Positions 28,254 through 37,865 are shown, counted from the stretch's first letter. The stretch is 64,000 nucleotides of DNA from Amycolatopsis tucumanensis (GCF_021654135.1 NZ_JAKGSD010000001.1:598116-662115), one strand, 5' to 3'. Made by a program: numbers and translations. Notes: generated by a model from the sequence alone, not told the origin.

Positions 28254-29279
28254 TTGATCATCGACTGCCACGGCCACTACACGACCGCCCCGCCCGCCCT
28301 CGCGGCGTGGCGCGACCAGCAGATCGCCGCGCTGGACGGCTCCGGCCCCGCGCCGGCCCGCGCCGGCCTCCGGATCAGCGACGACGAGCTGCGGGAGACG
28401 ATCGAGCCCAACCAGCTGCGGCTGATGGACGAGCGCGGCATCGACGTCACGATCTTCTCCCCGCGCGCGTCGTTCATGGCCCACCACATCGGCGGGTTCG
28501 AGACCTCCGCCGAGTGGGCCGCGATCTGCAACGAGCTGTGCTACCGCGTCAGCACCCTCTACCCGGAGCGGTTCGTGCCGGCCGCGATGCTCCCCCAGTC
28601 CCCGGGCGTCGACCCGGCGACCTGCATTCCGGAGCTCACCCGTTGCGTCGAGGAGTACGGCGCCGTCGCGCTGAACCTCAACCCCGACCCGAGCGGCGGT
28701 CACTGGACCGCCCCGCCGCTGACCGACCGCTCCTGGTACCCGGTCTACGAGAAGATGGCCGAGTACGACATCCCGGCCATGGTGCACGTGAGCACGAGCG
28801 TGAACCCCGCCTTCCACACCACCGGCGCCCACTACCTCAACGCCGACACCACCGCGTTCATGCAGCTCGTGCAGGGCGACCTGTTCCGCGACTTCCCGGA
28901 CCTGCGGCTGGTCATCCCGCACGGCGGCGGCGCGGTGCCCTACCACTGGGGCCGGTTCCGCGGCCTGGCGATGGCGCTGGGCAAGCCGGAGCTGGAGGAG
29001 CACGTGCTGAACAACGTCTTCTTCGACACCTGCGTCTACCACCAGCCGGGGTCGGACCTGCTCTTCGAGGTCGTCCCGGCACGCAACATCCTGTTCGCCT
29101 CGGAGATGATCGGCGCGGTGCGCAGCGTCGACCCGCGCACCGGCCACCACTTCGACGACACCCGGCGCTACGCCGAAGCCGCGAAGCTGTCCGAAGAGGA
29201 CTGGGCCGCCATCCGGGAACACAACGCCCGCCGGGTCTACCCCCGGCTGGACGCGCTGCTGAAGGGCCAGGGCCGGTGA
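28254..29279 (+). CDS. ligJ: 4-oxalomesaconate hydratase
   Basis: This 341-residue amidohydrolase-fold enzyme is recognisable as LigJ. Motifs are IIDCHGHYTTAP at the N-terminus, TIFSPRASFMAHH, LNLNPDPSGGHWTAPPLTDRSWYPVYEKM, IPHGGGAVPYHWGRFRG and NILFASEMIGAVR. It hydrates 4-oxalomesaconate in the protocatechuate 4,5-cleavage (2-pyrone-4,6-dicarboxylate) pathway. I chose TTG 28254, which starts the conserved IIDCHGH and follows GAGGAA at 28243-28248. It overlaps ligI by GTGA. Confidence 0.9.
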   Translation: MIIDCHGHYTTAPPALAAWRDQQIAALDGSGPAPARAGLRISDDELRETIEPNQLRLMDERGIDVTIFSPRASFMAHHIGGFETSAEWAAICNELCYRVSTLYPERFVPAAMLPQSPGVDPATCIPELTRCVEEYGAVALNLNPDPSGGHWTAPPLTDRSWYPVYEKMAEYDIPAMVHVSTSVNPAFHTTGAHYLNADTTAFMQLVQGDLFRDFPDLRLVIPHGGGAVPYHWGRFRGLAMALGKPELEEHVLNNVFFDTCVYHQPGSDLLFEVVPARNILFASEMIGAVRSVDPRTGHHFDDTRRYAEAAKLSEEDWAAIREHNARRVYPRLDALLKGQGR

Positions 29280-30190
29280 CCGCGCCCAAGACCCCGGGCT
29301 GGCTCGACTGGCACGCCGACCCGTCCACCCCGCGCTTCCGGCTGCCGCCGGGCACCGTGGACGCGCACTGCCACGTGTTCGGCCCGCAGGCGGAGTTCCC
29401 GTTCGCGCCGGAGCGCAAGTACACGCCCTGCGACGCGAGCAAGGAGCAGCTGTTCGCGCTGCGCGACCACCTCGGCGTCAGCCGCAACGTCATCGTGCAG
29501 GCCACCTGCCACGGCGCGGACAACTCCGCGATGGTCGACGCCGTCCGGGCCTCGGGCGGGCGGGCGCGCGGGGTCGCGACCGTCCGGCCGGAGGTCAGCG
29601 AGGCCGAGCTGCGCGAGCTGGACGCGGCGGGCGTGCGGGGCGTGCGGTTCAACTTCGTGCGACGGCTCGTGGACGCCGCGCCGCACGAGGCGCTGAGCAC
29701 GATCGCCAGGAAGATCGCGCCGCTGGGCTGGCACGTGGTGCTCTACTTCGAGGCCGCCGACCTGCCCGAGCTGGCGGGCTTCTTCGGGTCGCTGCCCGCG
29801 CCGCTCGTGGTCGACCACATGGGACGGCCCGACGTGCGAAAACCCGTGGACGACCCGGAGTTCGGCCGGTTTCTGCGGTTCGTCGAGCGCAACGACGTGT
29901 GGGTGAAGGTGAGCTGCCCGGAGCGCCTGAGCGTGTCCGGTCCCCCGGCGCTGCACGGCGAACGCCACGCCTACACCGACGTGGTGCCCTTCGCCCGCCG
30001 CGTGGTGACCGAGTTCGAGGACCGCGTGCTGTGGGGCACGGACTGGCCGCACCCCAACCTCACCGATCACATGCCCGACGACGGCCTGCTCGTCGACTAC
30101 GTCCCGCGGATCGCGGAAACCCCCGCGCTGCAACGGAAACTGCTCGTCGACAACCCGATGCGCCTGTACTGGCCCGGCGAAACCGCCTGA
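29276..30190 (+). CDS. ligI: 2-pyrone-4,6-dicarboxylate hydrolase
   Basis: This 304-residue enzyme matches LigI: PPGTVDAHCHVFGPQAEFPF, FALRDHLGVSRNVIVQATCHG, GVRGVRFNFVRRLVD, VVDHMGRPDV and LWGTDWPHPN with the catalytic aspartate. It opens the lactone ring of 2-pyrone-4,6-dicarboxylate to 4-carboxy-2-hydroxymuconate/4-oxalomesaconate, the substrate of LigJ. GTG 29276 overlaps the ligJ stop. The next pathway enzyme, the LigK aldolase, and the ring-cleavage genes are not in the window. Confidence 0.9.
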   Translation: MTAPKTPGWLDWHADPSTPRFRLPPGTVDAHCHVFGPQAEFPFAPERKYTPCDASKEQLFALRDHLGVSRNVIVQATCHGADNSAMVDAVRASGGRARGVATVRPEVSEAELRELDAAGVRGVRFNFVRRLVDAAPHEALSTIARKIAPLGWHVVLYFEAADLPELAGFFGSLPAPLVVDHMGRPDVRKPVDDPEFGRFLRFVERNDVWVKVSCPERLSVSGPPALHGERHAYTDVVPFARRVVTEFEDRVLWGTDWPHPNLTDHMPDDGLLVDYVPRIAETPALQRKLLVDNPMRLYWPGETA

Positions 30191-30218
30191 GCCTCCCCCT
30201 TCCCCGGAAAGGCATGCA

Positions 30219-31571
30219 ATGCAGCACGCCAACGCGCTGAACCGGTTGAACCGGCTGCCGATCGGCCGGTTCCACAAGATGACCCTGTTCGCGGTCGCGT
30301 TCGCCTACTTCTTCGAGTTCGCCGACATCAACAGCTTCGCGACCACCGCGCCCAAGCTGATCAAGCTGTGGGGCGTGACCGTCGACCAGGTCGCGTACGT
30401 GACCTCGCTGTCGTTCGTGGGCATGTTCTTCGGGTCGATCGTGGCGAGCACGATCGCCGACCGGTGGGGCCGCAAGAACGCGCTGCTGCTGACCACTGTG
30501 TGGTTCGGTGTGTTCTCGTTCGCGGCCGTGTTCTCCTGGGACATCGTGTCGCTGGGCGTGTTCCGCGTCCTGACCTCGGCGGGGCTGTCGGCGATGACGG
30601 TCGTCGCGGTCATCTACGTCAACGAGCTGTACCCGGCGGCGAACCGCGGCAAGTACCAGGCCTACGCGATCGTGATCGGCATCTGCGGCACGCCGGTGAC
30701 CAACCTGATCGCGAGCGCCGTGGTGCCGATCAACGACTGGTCCTGGCGGCTGGTGTACCTGTGGGGCGCGCTCGGGGTGCTGCTGGTGCTGTTCACGCGG
30801 CACCTCAAGGAATCGCCGCGCTGGTACGAAAGCCGCGGCGACCACGCGAAGGCCGACGCGGTGCTACGGGAGATCGAGGCGCAGGTCGCCGCCGAGAAGG
30901 GCCCGCTGCCGGAGCCGGCGCCGCCGGTCGAGGAGGCCCCGGTGGCCAAGGCGCCGCTGCGGTTGCTGCTGCGCAAGAAGTACCTGATGCCGACACTGCT
31001 GCTGACCGTCCTGTGGGTGACCCAGACCATCGGGTTCTTCGGGTACTCGAGCTGGGCGCCGACGCTGCTGGCCAAGGAGGGCTTCAGCGTCGAGAAGTCG
31101 GTGTTCTACGTGGCGCTCACGACGGTCGGCGCGCCGCTCGGGTCGTACCTGGCCGCCCTGGTCACCGACCGGTTCGAGCGCAAGTGGTGCCTGGTGGTGT
31201 TCGGCACGGTCATCGCGCTGTGCGGGCTGTGCTACGGGCTGACGTTCAACCCGCTGCTGATCGTCGTGTTCGGGTTCCTGGTGAACCTGTTCGAGCGCGG
31301 CTACACCGCACTCGGGTACGCGTACTCGCCGGAGCTGTTCGACACCCGCGGCCGCTCCCTGGGCACGGGCGTGTCGTACGGCCTGGGACGGCTGTCGAAC
31401 GCGGCGGGGCCGCTGATCGTGTCGTCGCTGTACAACGGCAGCGGGTACCAGGCGGTGTTCCTGTTCATCGCGGGGACGTGGATGGTGGGCGCGGTCGTGC
31501 TGGCGATCTTCGGGCCACGCACCCGGCCGGCGAAGGCCAAGGCGCGAAAGGCGGAGTCGGCCGAGGTCTGA
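30219..31571 (+). CDS. MFS transporter of the lig operon
   Basis: This 450-residue sugar-porter/SV2-like MFS protein has the loop 2-3 motif DRWGRKNAL, a charged central loop with a Pro/Ala/Glu run (about 225-245), and ESPRWYESRG after helix 6. GGAAAGG at 30206 supports ATG 30219, 28 bp after ligI. As the third gene of this operon it probably imports a pyrone dicarboxylate, protocatechuate-related or other aromatic acid. It is unrelated at family level to the AAHS-like protein at position 19. Confidence 0.85.
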   Translation: MQHANALNRLNRLPIGRFHKMTLFAVAFAYFFEFADINSFATTAPKLIKLWGVTVDQVAYVTSLSFVGMFFGSIVASTIADRWGRKNALLLTTVWFGVFSFAAVFSWDIVSLGVFRVLTSAGLSAMTVVAVIYVNELYPAANRGKYQAYAIVIGICGTPVTNLIASAVVPINDWSWRLVYLWGALGVLLVLFTRHLKESPRWYESRGDHAKADAVLREIEAQVAAEKGPLPEPAPPVEEAPVAKAPLRLLLRKKYLMPTLLLTVLWVTQTIGFFGYSSWAPTLLAKEGFSVEKSVFYVALTTVGAPLGSYLAALVTDRFERKWCLVVFGTVIALCGLCYGLTFNPLLIVVFGFLVNLFERGYTALGYAYSPELFDTRGRSLGTGVSYGLGRLSNAAGPLIVSSLYNGSGYQAVFLFIAGTWMVGAVVLAIFGPRTRPAKAKARKAESAEV

Positions 31572-31642
31572 CCGGGGAAAAATGATCACTCGTCCGCGCG
31601 CGCGGCCGGTTAGGCTGCGCGCGAGAACGAGTGGAGGAGACG

Positions 31643-32780
31643 GTGGAGGAACGCGGATGGCGTCCGCGCTGGTGGCTGTTCGCGGTCTTCGCCGTGATCG
31701 CCGCGATGCACCTGGTCGCCGGCGGGTGGGATTCGACCGCCGCGGTGGGGCTTCCGGTGGGATTCACCGCGACGCTGGTGCTGGTGTTCGTCCGGCGGCT
31801 GCCGTCCTGGGTCACCGGCGAGTGGGAGTCACCGCCGTGGTCGCGCTCGTGGGTGCGGGCGAGCCGCAACCGGATGATCGTCGCCCTTCCGTTCGCGTTG
31901 CTCGGTGTGATGGCCGTCCTCATCGGACTGACCGAGCACCCGCCACACGGGACGGACGTGCTGTACGCCGCGTTCGCAGCCGCTCTCGCGGTGGGCCTGG
32001 TGGTGGTCCTCGTGGTGCGGTTGGGACGGGCCGTGCGCACGCTCCGGCTGCTCGCCGGTCCGCGAACCGCGCTTCCCGTCCGGTTCGACGACGGCTCCGG
32101 CGGGACGGGAACCGTGACTCTCCCGGACGGCACGCGGGCGTATTTCACGCTGCACGACAGTCCGCGCGAGCTGATCAGGGAGATCGAGCGCGCCGGCACG
32201 CTCCACGTCACCGCGGCCGCTCCGGGGAAGGTCCTGGCCGGACTTCCCGGTGGTGACGAGTTCGCCCGCGCGACCCTCACCCTGTGCTCATTGCCCCGGT
32301 CCTCGGTGATGCGGCGTCTGCGCCGGCGCACGGTCGCGTTCGCGGCCGTCGCCGCCGCGGGGGCCGGGCTCGAAGGCGCCGCGGCCGTCCTGATCGGCGG
32401 GGCTCTGCCGTGGGTGCTGCCGGTGCCGGTCCTGCTCGCCGTCGCGGCCACGGCGCTCTGGCGGGCCCGCGTCGCGCACGTGGTGCGGCTGCTCGCGGCC
32501 GGGCCGTGGACCTCGATCACCGCCGCGACCATGGCCACCGAGGTCGACGGCGGGCCGGTGTCCGGGTGGGTGGTGTTCCCGGACGGGCTGCGCGGTCGCT
32601 TCCACATCGAGCACTGTCCGCCGGACGTCGCGGCCGAGCTCCTGCGGCGGCGGCGGTTGTGGGTCGCGGGCGAGCCGCGTCCGGGCGACGTCGCGGTGGG
32701 CCTCCCGGACGGCGACACCGTCGCCGTCGCCTGGCTCGCCGTGAAAGACCGGCGCGCAACCCAGCCCGATCACCGGCGCT
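31643..32780 (+). CDS. Membrane protein of unknown function; 3' end undefined
   Basis: From GTG 31643 (GGAGGAGA at 31633-31640) the frame encodes a protein with two pairs of membrane spans and two similar soluble regions (PDGTRAYFTLHDSPRELIREIERAG and FPDGLRGRFHIEHCPPDVAAELLRR), which looks like an internal duplication. Credible coding ends near 32760 (VAVAWLAVKDRR), but no stop occurs in this frame until 35194, deep inside two minus-strand genes. The stated end is my estimate. A frameshift or lost stop near 32745-32800 is likely; TGA occurs in another frame at about 32743. Confidence 0.6.
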
Positions 32781-32824
32781 CCGGACCCCCGCACCCGGCC
32801 CGCGGCGACGGCACGCAACGCCGA

Positions 32825-33811
32825 TCACCCCCGCTTCTGATCTCCGAACGGCTCGTCCCGCTCCCGCACCGCCGCGCGGAAACCCTCCGTCCGCGCCCGC
32901 TCCTGGAAGGCGTAACCCTCCCGGGTGTGCCGGGAGATCCCATCGAACACGGTGCTGATCATCGCCGAGTTGTGGATGCCCTGGGTGGTCAGCGCGCTGT
33001 TCAACGCCAGCTTCACCATCATCAGCTGGTTCACCGGCAGCAGCGCGATCCTGGCCACCAGCGCCTCGGTCACCTCGTCCAGCCGGTCCGCCGGCGCGGA
33101 CTCCACGGCCAGCCCCCACTCGGCGGCCTGCCGCCCGGTGATCAGGTCGCCGGTGAAGAGCAGCCGCTTCGCGCGCTGGTCGCCGAGCCGGTGGGCCCAC
33201 AGGCCGGTCGCGGGCACGCCCCACACGCGGGTGGGCGGGTAGCCGATCCGGGTGTCGTCGGCGGTCACGATCAGGTCGCAGTGCAGCGCGATGTCCGTGC
33301 CGCCCGCCACGCAGAACCCGTGCAGCTTCGCCACCGTCGGCTTGTTCGCGTGCAGCAGGCTGGCGTACCCGCGGTTGAACCGGCTCATCAGCGCGTAGTC
33401 GGCCATCGGGTCCCACTGCCGGGACGGGTCGTGGTTGCGTGCCTGCGCCGCCGCGTCCAGCACGGTCCCGGCGCGGTCCTGGCCTTCCGGCGCCGCACCC
33501 TGCTCGGCGAAGATCGACAGGTCGTAGCCGCCGCAGAAACCCTTGCCCCGCCCGGAAACCAGGATCACGTGCACGCGCGGGTCGAGGTCGGCGCGTTCCA
33601 CCGCGGCGGCCAGTTCGAACGGGGTGTCGGCGGTGATCGCGTTGCCCCGCTCCGGCCGGTCGAACGTGATCCGGGCGATCCGCCCGGTTACCTCGTAGGT
33701 CAGGGTCCGGTAGTCCCCGGCGTGCTGCCCGGGCTCGCCGAACAGCGGGTCCGGCCCCTCGGTCCACCCGTCCCGCCACGCCGCGGGACGCGAGCCTGCG
33801 TCATCGGTCAT
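32825..33811 (-). CDS. Crotonase/enoyl-CoA hydratase family protein
   Basis: This 328-residue crotonase-fold protein has ARITFDRPERGNAIT, the oxyanion-hole segments GRGKGFCGGYDL and KLHGFCVAGGTDIALHCDL, and the GYPPTRVWGVPA region. Compared with typical enoyl-CoA hydratases (about 260 residues) it has extra N- and C-terminal segments. It acts on a CoA thioester by hydration, isomerisation or hydrolysis. ATG 33811 lies 15 bp downstream of the PucR gene, so they are probably cotranscribed. Confidence 0.88.
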   Translation of the reverse strand: MTDDAGSRPAAWRDGWTEGPDPLFGEPGQHAGDYRTLTYEVTGRIARITFDRPERGNAITADTPFELAAAVERADLDPRVHVILVSGRGKGFCGGYDLSIFAEQGAAPEGQDRAGTVLDAAAQARNHDPSRQWDPMADYALMSRFNRGYASLLHANKPTVAKLHGFCVAGGTDIALHCDLIVTADDTRIGYPPTRVWGVPATGLWAHRLGDQRAKRLLFTGDLITGRQAAEWGLAVESAPADRLDEVTEALVARIALLPVNQLMMVKLALNSALTTQGIHNSAMISTVFDGISRHTREGYAFQERARTEGFRAAVRERDEPFGDQKRG

Positions 33812-33826
33812 CACCCGACCGTAGCG

Positions 33827-35014
33827 TCAGCCGCGCACCGGCAGCAGCCGCACGACCTGCAGCGCCGTCGCCAGTTCGGCGACCGCCTTCGGATCGCCCA
33901 GCCCGCGGCCGGTCAGCTCCTCGACCCGCCGCAACCGGTAGCGCACGGTGTTGGCGTGGCAGTAGAGCCGCTTGCCCGCCTCCGCGGCGGACCCGGCGCA
34001 GGCGAACCACGCGTCGAGGGTGTCGACCAGCACCTTCCGGTCGGCGGGCGGCAGGTCCAGCAGCGGGCCGAACACCGTGCTCGCGACCCGCTCGGCCTCC
34101 CCGGGCGCGGCGGCGATCAGCACGGCCACCGGCGCGTCGTCCCAGGGCGCGACGTCGGCCCGCCCGGGCGGCAGGGTGCCCAGCGCCAGCCGCGCGAGCC
34201 GCAGCGCCCGCGGGGTTTCCCGCAGGTGCGGGTAGGCGGGGCTGAGCCCGATCCGCGCGGTGGCCCGGCCGCGCAGCAGGTCCGGCAGCCGCTCCCCCAG
34301 CGAGGGGTACGGCAGCGCCAGCACGCCGATGTGCTCTTCGGGCGAGAGCCGCCACGCCGAACGGATCCCGCCCGCCCGCAGCCGCGGCTCGATGCCGACC
34401 AGAGAGCGTTTTCCCAGCTCCGGGTTCTCGGCGGCCACGACCACGAAGCAGCCCTCGACCGGCAGTCCCAGCGTCTGCGCGGCCTCCCACAGGGTGTCCT
34501 GGCTGCCGAGCACACCGGTGAACAGCGCCTCCACCAGCATCGACCGCTCGTGCTCGCGTTCCAGCATGATCTGCGACGCGGTGTCCCGGTAGGCGTCGGC
34601 CATCGCGTCGGTGTAGGTGCCGACCAGCCGCCACACCGTCGCCGCGAAGTCGACCAGCACCCGGTCGTCCACCTCGGACGCCCGCGCCTTGGCCACCAGC
34701 GCGTCCCACAGGTGCGCGAACCCGACGCGGTAGGCCCGCACCACCTCCGGCAACGGGGCACCCTGCTGGGCGCGCTCGCGTCCGGTGGCCCACGGCGCGG
34801 ACAGGTCGGGCGCGTGCTCGCTGACGAACTGCCGCAGGATCAGCTCGGCGTTGTCCCGCACCGACTGCCGCAGCGACCCGGCGGGCACCGGATCCCCGGC
34901 CTGGTAGAGCACGACCTCGCGGCGGATGCGTTCGGAAACCGCGTCGGCGAGGTCGTCGAGCTCGCCGAGCAGCGCGGTGACCAGGGCGTCGATGCCCGAG
35001 TTGTCCGTTGGCAC
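33827..35014 (-). CDS. PucR/CdaR-type transcriptional regulator
   Basis: This 395-residue regulator has an N-terminal helical sensor (RsbRD-like, about 1-150), a middle GGDEF-like region without the motif, and a C-terminal PucR helix-turn-helix (AAEAGKRLYCHANTVRYRLRRVEELTG). It is divergent from the Tat-protein/GMC operon (166 bp apart) and upstream of the crotonase gene, so it may control both. In related actinobacteria such regulators govern lipid or alcohol catabolism. Confidence 0.88.
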   Translation of the reverse strand: MPTDNSGIDALVTALLGELDDLADAVSERIRREVVLYQAGDPVPAGSLRQSVRDNAELILRQFVSEHAPDLSAPWATGRERAQQGAPLPEVVRAYRVGFAHLWDALVAKARASEVDDRVLVDFAATVWRLVGTYTDAMADAYRDTASQIMLEREHERSMLVEALFTGVLGSQDTLWEAAQTLGLPVEGCFVVVAAENPELGKRSLVGIEPRLRAGGIRSAWRLSPEEHIGVLALPYPSLGERLPDLLRGRATARIGLSPAYPHLRETPRALRLARLALGTLPPGRADVAPWDDAPVAVLIAAAPGEAERVASTVFGPLLDLPPADRKVLVDTLDAWFACAGSAAEAGKRLYCHANTVRYRLRRVEELTGRGLGDPKAVAELATALQVVRLLPVRG

Positions 35015-35180
35015 CCCGGCAGCTTAAATGCGCCCGCTTTGTCCCCCGGCACAAAACCCCGCGGTGGTGAGTTGTCGCCGGGGACATGGGCTGCGGTGAA
35101 CGGTTCACCGAGGATTGCGCCATCCGGCGCAATCCCGGCACCGCCGCCGGGCACGCGCCGCCCACCACAGGAGAACATCG

Positions 35181-36080
35181 ATGCCACACGCTGACAACGA
35201 CGTCGGCCGCCGGGCCTTCCTGGCCAGGATCGGGGTGCTGGGCGCCGCGGTCGCCGCCGGGAGCCTGCTCCCCGGGACGGCCACGGCCGCACCGCGACCG
35301 GTCCGCGCCGCGGGCCTGACCGACGTGGTCGCCGCCCTCCGCCCGGTGCTCGCCGAACTCGCGCGCGACACCCTCAACGGCCTGGTCGTGATGACCTGCC
35401 CCGGCCCGGACGCCTACTCCCGCGCCCAGGGCACGCCACGCACCGAACCGGGCGCGCTGGAGGCCAGGGCCACCGACTTCCTGATCAAGGCGCTCGACGA
35501 GTACGTCCCGTTCCCGGACCAGCTCGCCACGCCGCTCACGCAGAGCCTCGCCACCGGGCTGTCCGGCACACCACTGCCGTCCACGCTGCTGGATCTGCCG
35601 CTCAGCAGCGTGCGGACCCTGGACGCGGCCCTGCGCACGCTGCTGGAGAACGACGACACCCTGCCGCTGTCCTCGGTGATCGCGATGCTGCTGAACCTGG
35701 TCGCCACCGAAGTGAACCCGCTCGCGCTCGGCGGCGCGTTCCTCTCCCCGTTCGCGCGGCTGTCCTACGGCGACAAGTGCCGCGTCTTCGAACAGCTCGA
35801 AGGCCCGCACGCCGGCCTCGTCGCGCTGCTGGACGCGAACCTGCCCGAGCCGCTCCGCGCCTCGGTGTCCGGGGTCCTGCGGTTCGTGGCCGGTGCGGTG
35901 CTGGAGTTCGCCGCCTACGGCAGCAGCTGCGAGTGGGCGGTGTTCGACCGGGCCACGAAGACGATCAGCGCCCGCCCGGTCGGCTGGCAGCTGTCCGGCT
36001 ACCAGCCGCACGGCGTGGTGCACGGCTGGGACGACTTCCTCGGGTACTACCAGGGCCGCACGAAGGTGGAGAACGTCTGA
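35181..36080 (+). CDS. Tat-exported partner subunit of a GMC oxidoreductase
   Basis: This 299-residue protein starts at ATG 35181 (CAGGAGAA upstream). It has a clear twin-arginine signal: VGRRAFLARIG, a hydrophobic stretch, then TATAAP. The mature part is Leu-rich and helical, unrecognised, and ends HGWDDFLGYYQGRTK. It overlaps the GMC flavoprotein gene by one base (TGATG). By analogy with gluconate, fructose and glucose dehydrogenases, it is probably the small subunit that carries the signal-less flavoprotein through the Tat pore (inference). Confidence 0.75.
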   Translation: MPHADNDVGRRAFLARIGVLGAAVAAGSLLPGTATAAPRPVRAAGLTDVVAALRPVLAELARDTLNGLVVMTCPGPDAYSRAQGTPRTEPGALEARATDFLIKALDEYVPFPDQLATPLTQSLATGLSGTPLPSTLLDLPLSSVRTLDAALRTLLENDDTLPLSSVIAMLLNLVATEVNPLALGGAFLSPFARLSYGDKCRVFEQLEGPHAGLVALLDANLPEPLRASVSGVLRFVAGAVLEFAAYGSSCEWAVFDRATKTISARPVGWQLSGYQPHGVVHGWDDFLGYYQGRTKVENV

Positions 36081-37861
36081 TGCGTGACGTCATCGTCATC
36101 GGCGCCGGGGCGGGCGGCTCGGTGGTCGCCAAGGAACTGGCCGGCCGCGGCCTGGACGTGCTCGTCCTCGAAGCGGGCGGGTACGCCGACCCGGAGACCG
36201 ACTGGACCCACTACGAGAACGACGCGAACAACCCGCTCACCGGCTTCATGCGGTTCGGGCCGTCGGACCGCACCCGGCCGGCGTGGTTCCGCGAGACCCC
36301 GCAGAACTCGCTGCTGTGGCAGCTGGCCGGGGTCGGCGGCACCACCCAGCACTACTTCGGCAACTCGCCGCGCGCCTACCCGGGCGTGTTCGCCGGCTAC
36401 GACGGCCGCGACGCCGGGGCCTACGACACCGCGCACCTGTTCCCGTTCACCTACGCCGACCTGGTGCCCTACTACGAATGGGTCGAGGCGACGCTGCCGG
36501 TGCACACCGCGGCGATGGGCACCAAGGAGTCGGTGTTCCTCCGCGGCTGCGAGAAGCTCGGCATGGCGCTGCAGACCACGAAGACCACGACCGGCGACTC
36601 CTACCGGCCGCAGGAGAACGCGATCCTGCCGCCCGGCGGCACCGCGGGCCGGTTCAGCGGGCACGACGACCCGCGCGTGCAGTGGCCGCTGGCCACCGGC
36701 TGCACCTTCTGCGGCTACTGCTTCCAGGGCTGCAAACACCCGGCGGGCGCGCCGCGCACCATGGCGGCCAAGCGGTCCGCGGACAACTCCTACATGCCGA
36801 TGGCGCTGACCGCCGACGCGTGGTCGCCGCACGGCAAGCCGGTCTCGCTGGTCACCGACGCGTTCGTCACGCGCATCCGGTCCGAGCAGCGCGGCGGCGA
36901 GACGGTCGCGACCGGCGTGTCGTGGCGCTCGGTCACCACGGGCGAGGAGCACACCGAGGACGCCCGGGTGGTGGTGCTGTCCGCTGGCTGCACCGAGAAC
37001 CCGCGGCTGTGGTTCAACAGCGGGCTGCCCAACCCCAACGACTGGGTCGGCCGCGGCTACACCGACCACTACTTCGACTGGGTGATCGGCCTGTTCGACG
37101 ACTACACCGGGTCGACCAAGGGCGCGGCGTCGGCGGCGCGGGCGGACTTCCCCGGCCGCGGCGGCATCATGAACGTCGGGCTGCCGCCGGCGATCCAGCA
37201 GTTCGCGCTCACCTTCTCCGACAGCGGGATCCGCGGGCAGTACGGCAACGGGCGCGGTTTCACCGGCCCGTGGGACGGCCCCACCGGGCGGCTGATGGGC
37301 GAGGAGCTCAAGGAGGTGCTGACCCACGGCGCGGACCGGTTGTTCAACATCCTGGTGATGACCGACGACGACGTCGAGCCGCACAACCGGGCGACGTTGT
37401 CGGCGCTGCCCGCGGACGAGCACGGGCCGGTGGCGAAGGTCGAGGTGCGGCAGCGGGCGCGCTCGGCGCGCACGGTGGCGAACCGGGAGTTCCTGGCGCG
37501 CAAGGCGGTCGAGGTGGTCCGCGCGGCCGGGGCGCGGAAGGTGTTCCGGATCGACTGGCCGCCGCTGATCCTGCACGTCCACTCGTCGATGCGGATGGGA
37601 CTGTCCGAACGCGACTCGGTGCTGGACGACGCGGCCGAGGCCCGCTGGGTGCGGCGCCTGTTCGTCGCCGACAACTCCGCGCTGGCCAACGCGCTGGGCG
37701 GCCCCAACCCGACGCTGACCAGCCAGGCCGTGGCGACCCGCACGGCGGAGCAGATCGTGCGGCGCTACTTCGGCGGCGACGGCTGGGTGCGCACGGAGTC
37801 GCCCGTGGTGTCCACGGAAGCCCGCGTCACCCGGCGATTCGCGCAGGTGGCCGCGGCCTGA
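36080..37861 (+). CDS. GMC-family flavin dehydrogenase with a four-cysteine cluster
   Basis: This 593-residue GMC oxidoreductase has the FAD Rossmann motif VIVIGAGAGGSVVAKELA, LLWQLAGVGGTTQHYFG, the catalytic region LHVHSSMRMG and the C-terminal GGPNPTLTSQAVATR. C208, C211, C214 and C218 (CTFCGYCFQGC) lie where membrane-linked glucose and gluconate dehydrogenases bind an Fe-S cluster. No signal peptide is seen, so export with the Tat partner is likely. No cytochrome c subunit follows. The substrate could be a sugar, polyol or alcohol. Confidence 0.85.
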   Translation: MRDVIVIGAGAGGSVVAKELAGRGLDVLVLEAGGYADPETDWTHYENDANNPLTGFMRFGPSDRTRPAWFRETPQNSLLWQLAGVGGTTQHYFGNSPRAYPGVFAGYDGRDAGAYDTAHLFPFTYADLVPYYEWVEATLPVHTAAMGTKESVFLRGCEKLGMALQTTKTTTGDSYRPQENAILPPGGTAGRFSGHDDPRVQWPLATGCTFCGYCFQGCKHPAGAPRTMAAKRSADNSYMPMALTADAWSPHGKPVSLVTDAFVTRIRSEQRGGETVATGVSWRSVTTGEEHTEDARVVVLSAGCTENPRLWFNSGLPNPNDWVGRGYTDHYFDWVIGLFDDYTGSTKGAASAARADFPGRGGIMNVGLPPAIQQFALTFSDSGIRGQYGNGRGFTGPWDGPTGRLMGEELKEVLTHGADRLFNILVMTDDDVEPHNRATLSALPADEHGPVAKVEVRQRARSARTVANREFLARKAVEVVRAAGARKVFRIDWPPLILHVHSSMRMGLSERDSVLDDAAEARWVRRLFVADNSALANALGGPNPTLTSQAVATRTAEQIVRRYFGGDGWVRTESPVVSTEARVTRRFAQVAAA

Positions 37862-37865
37862 GCGC

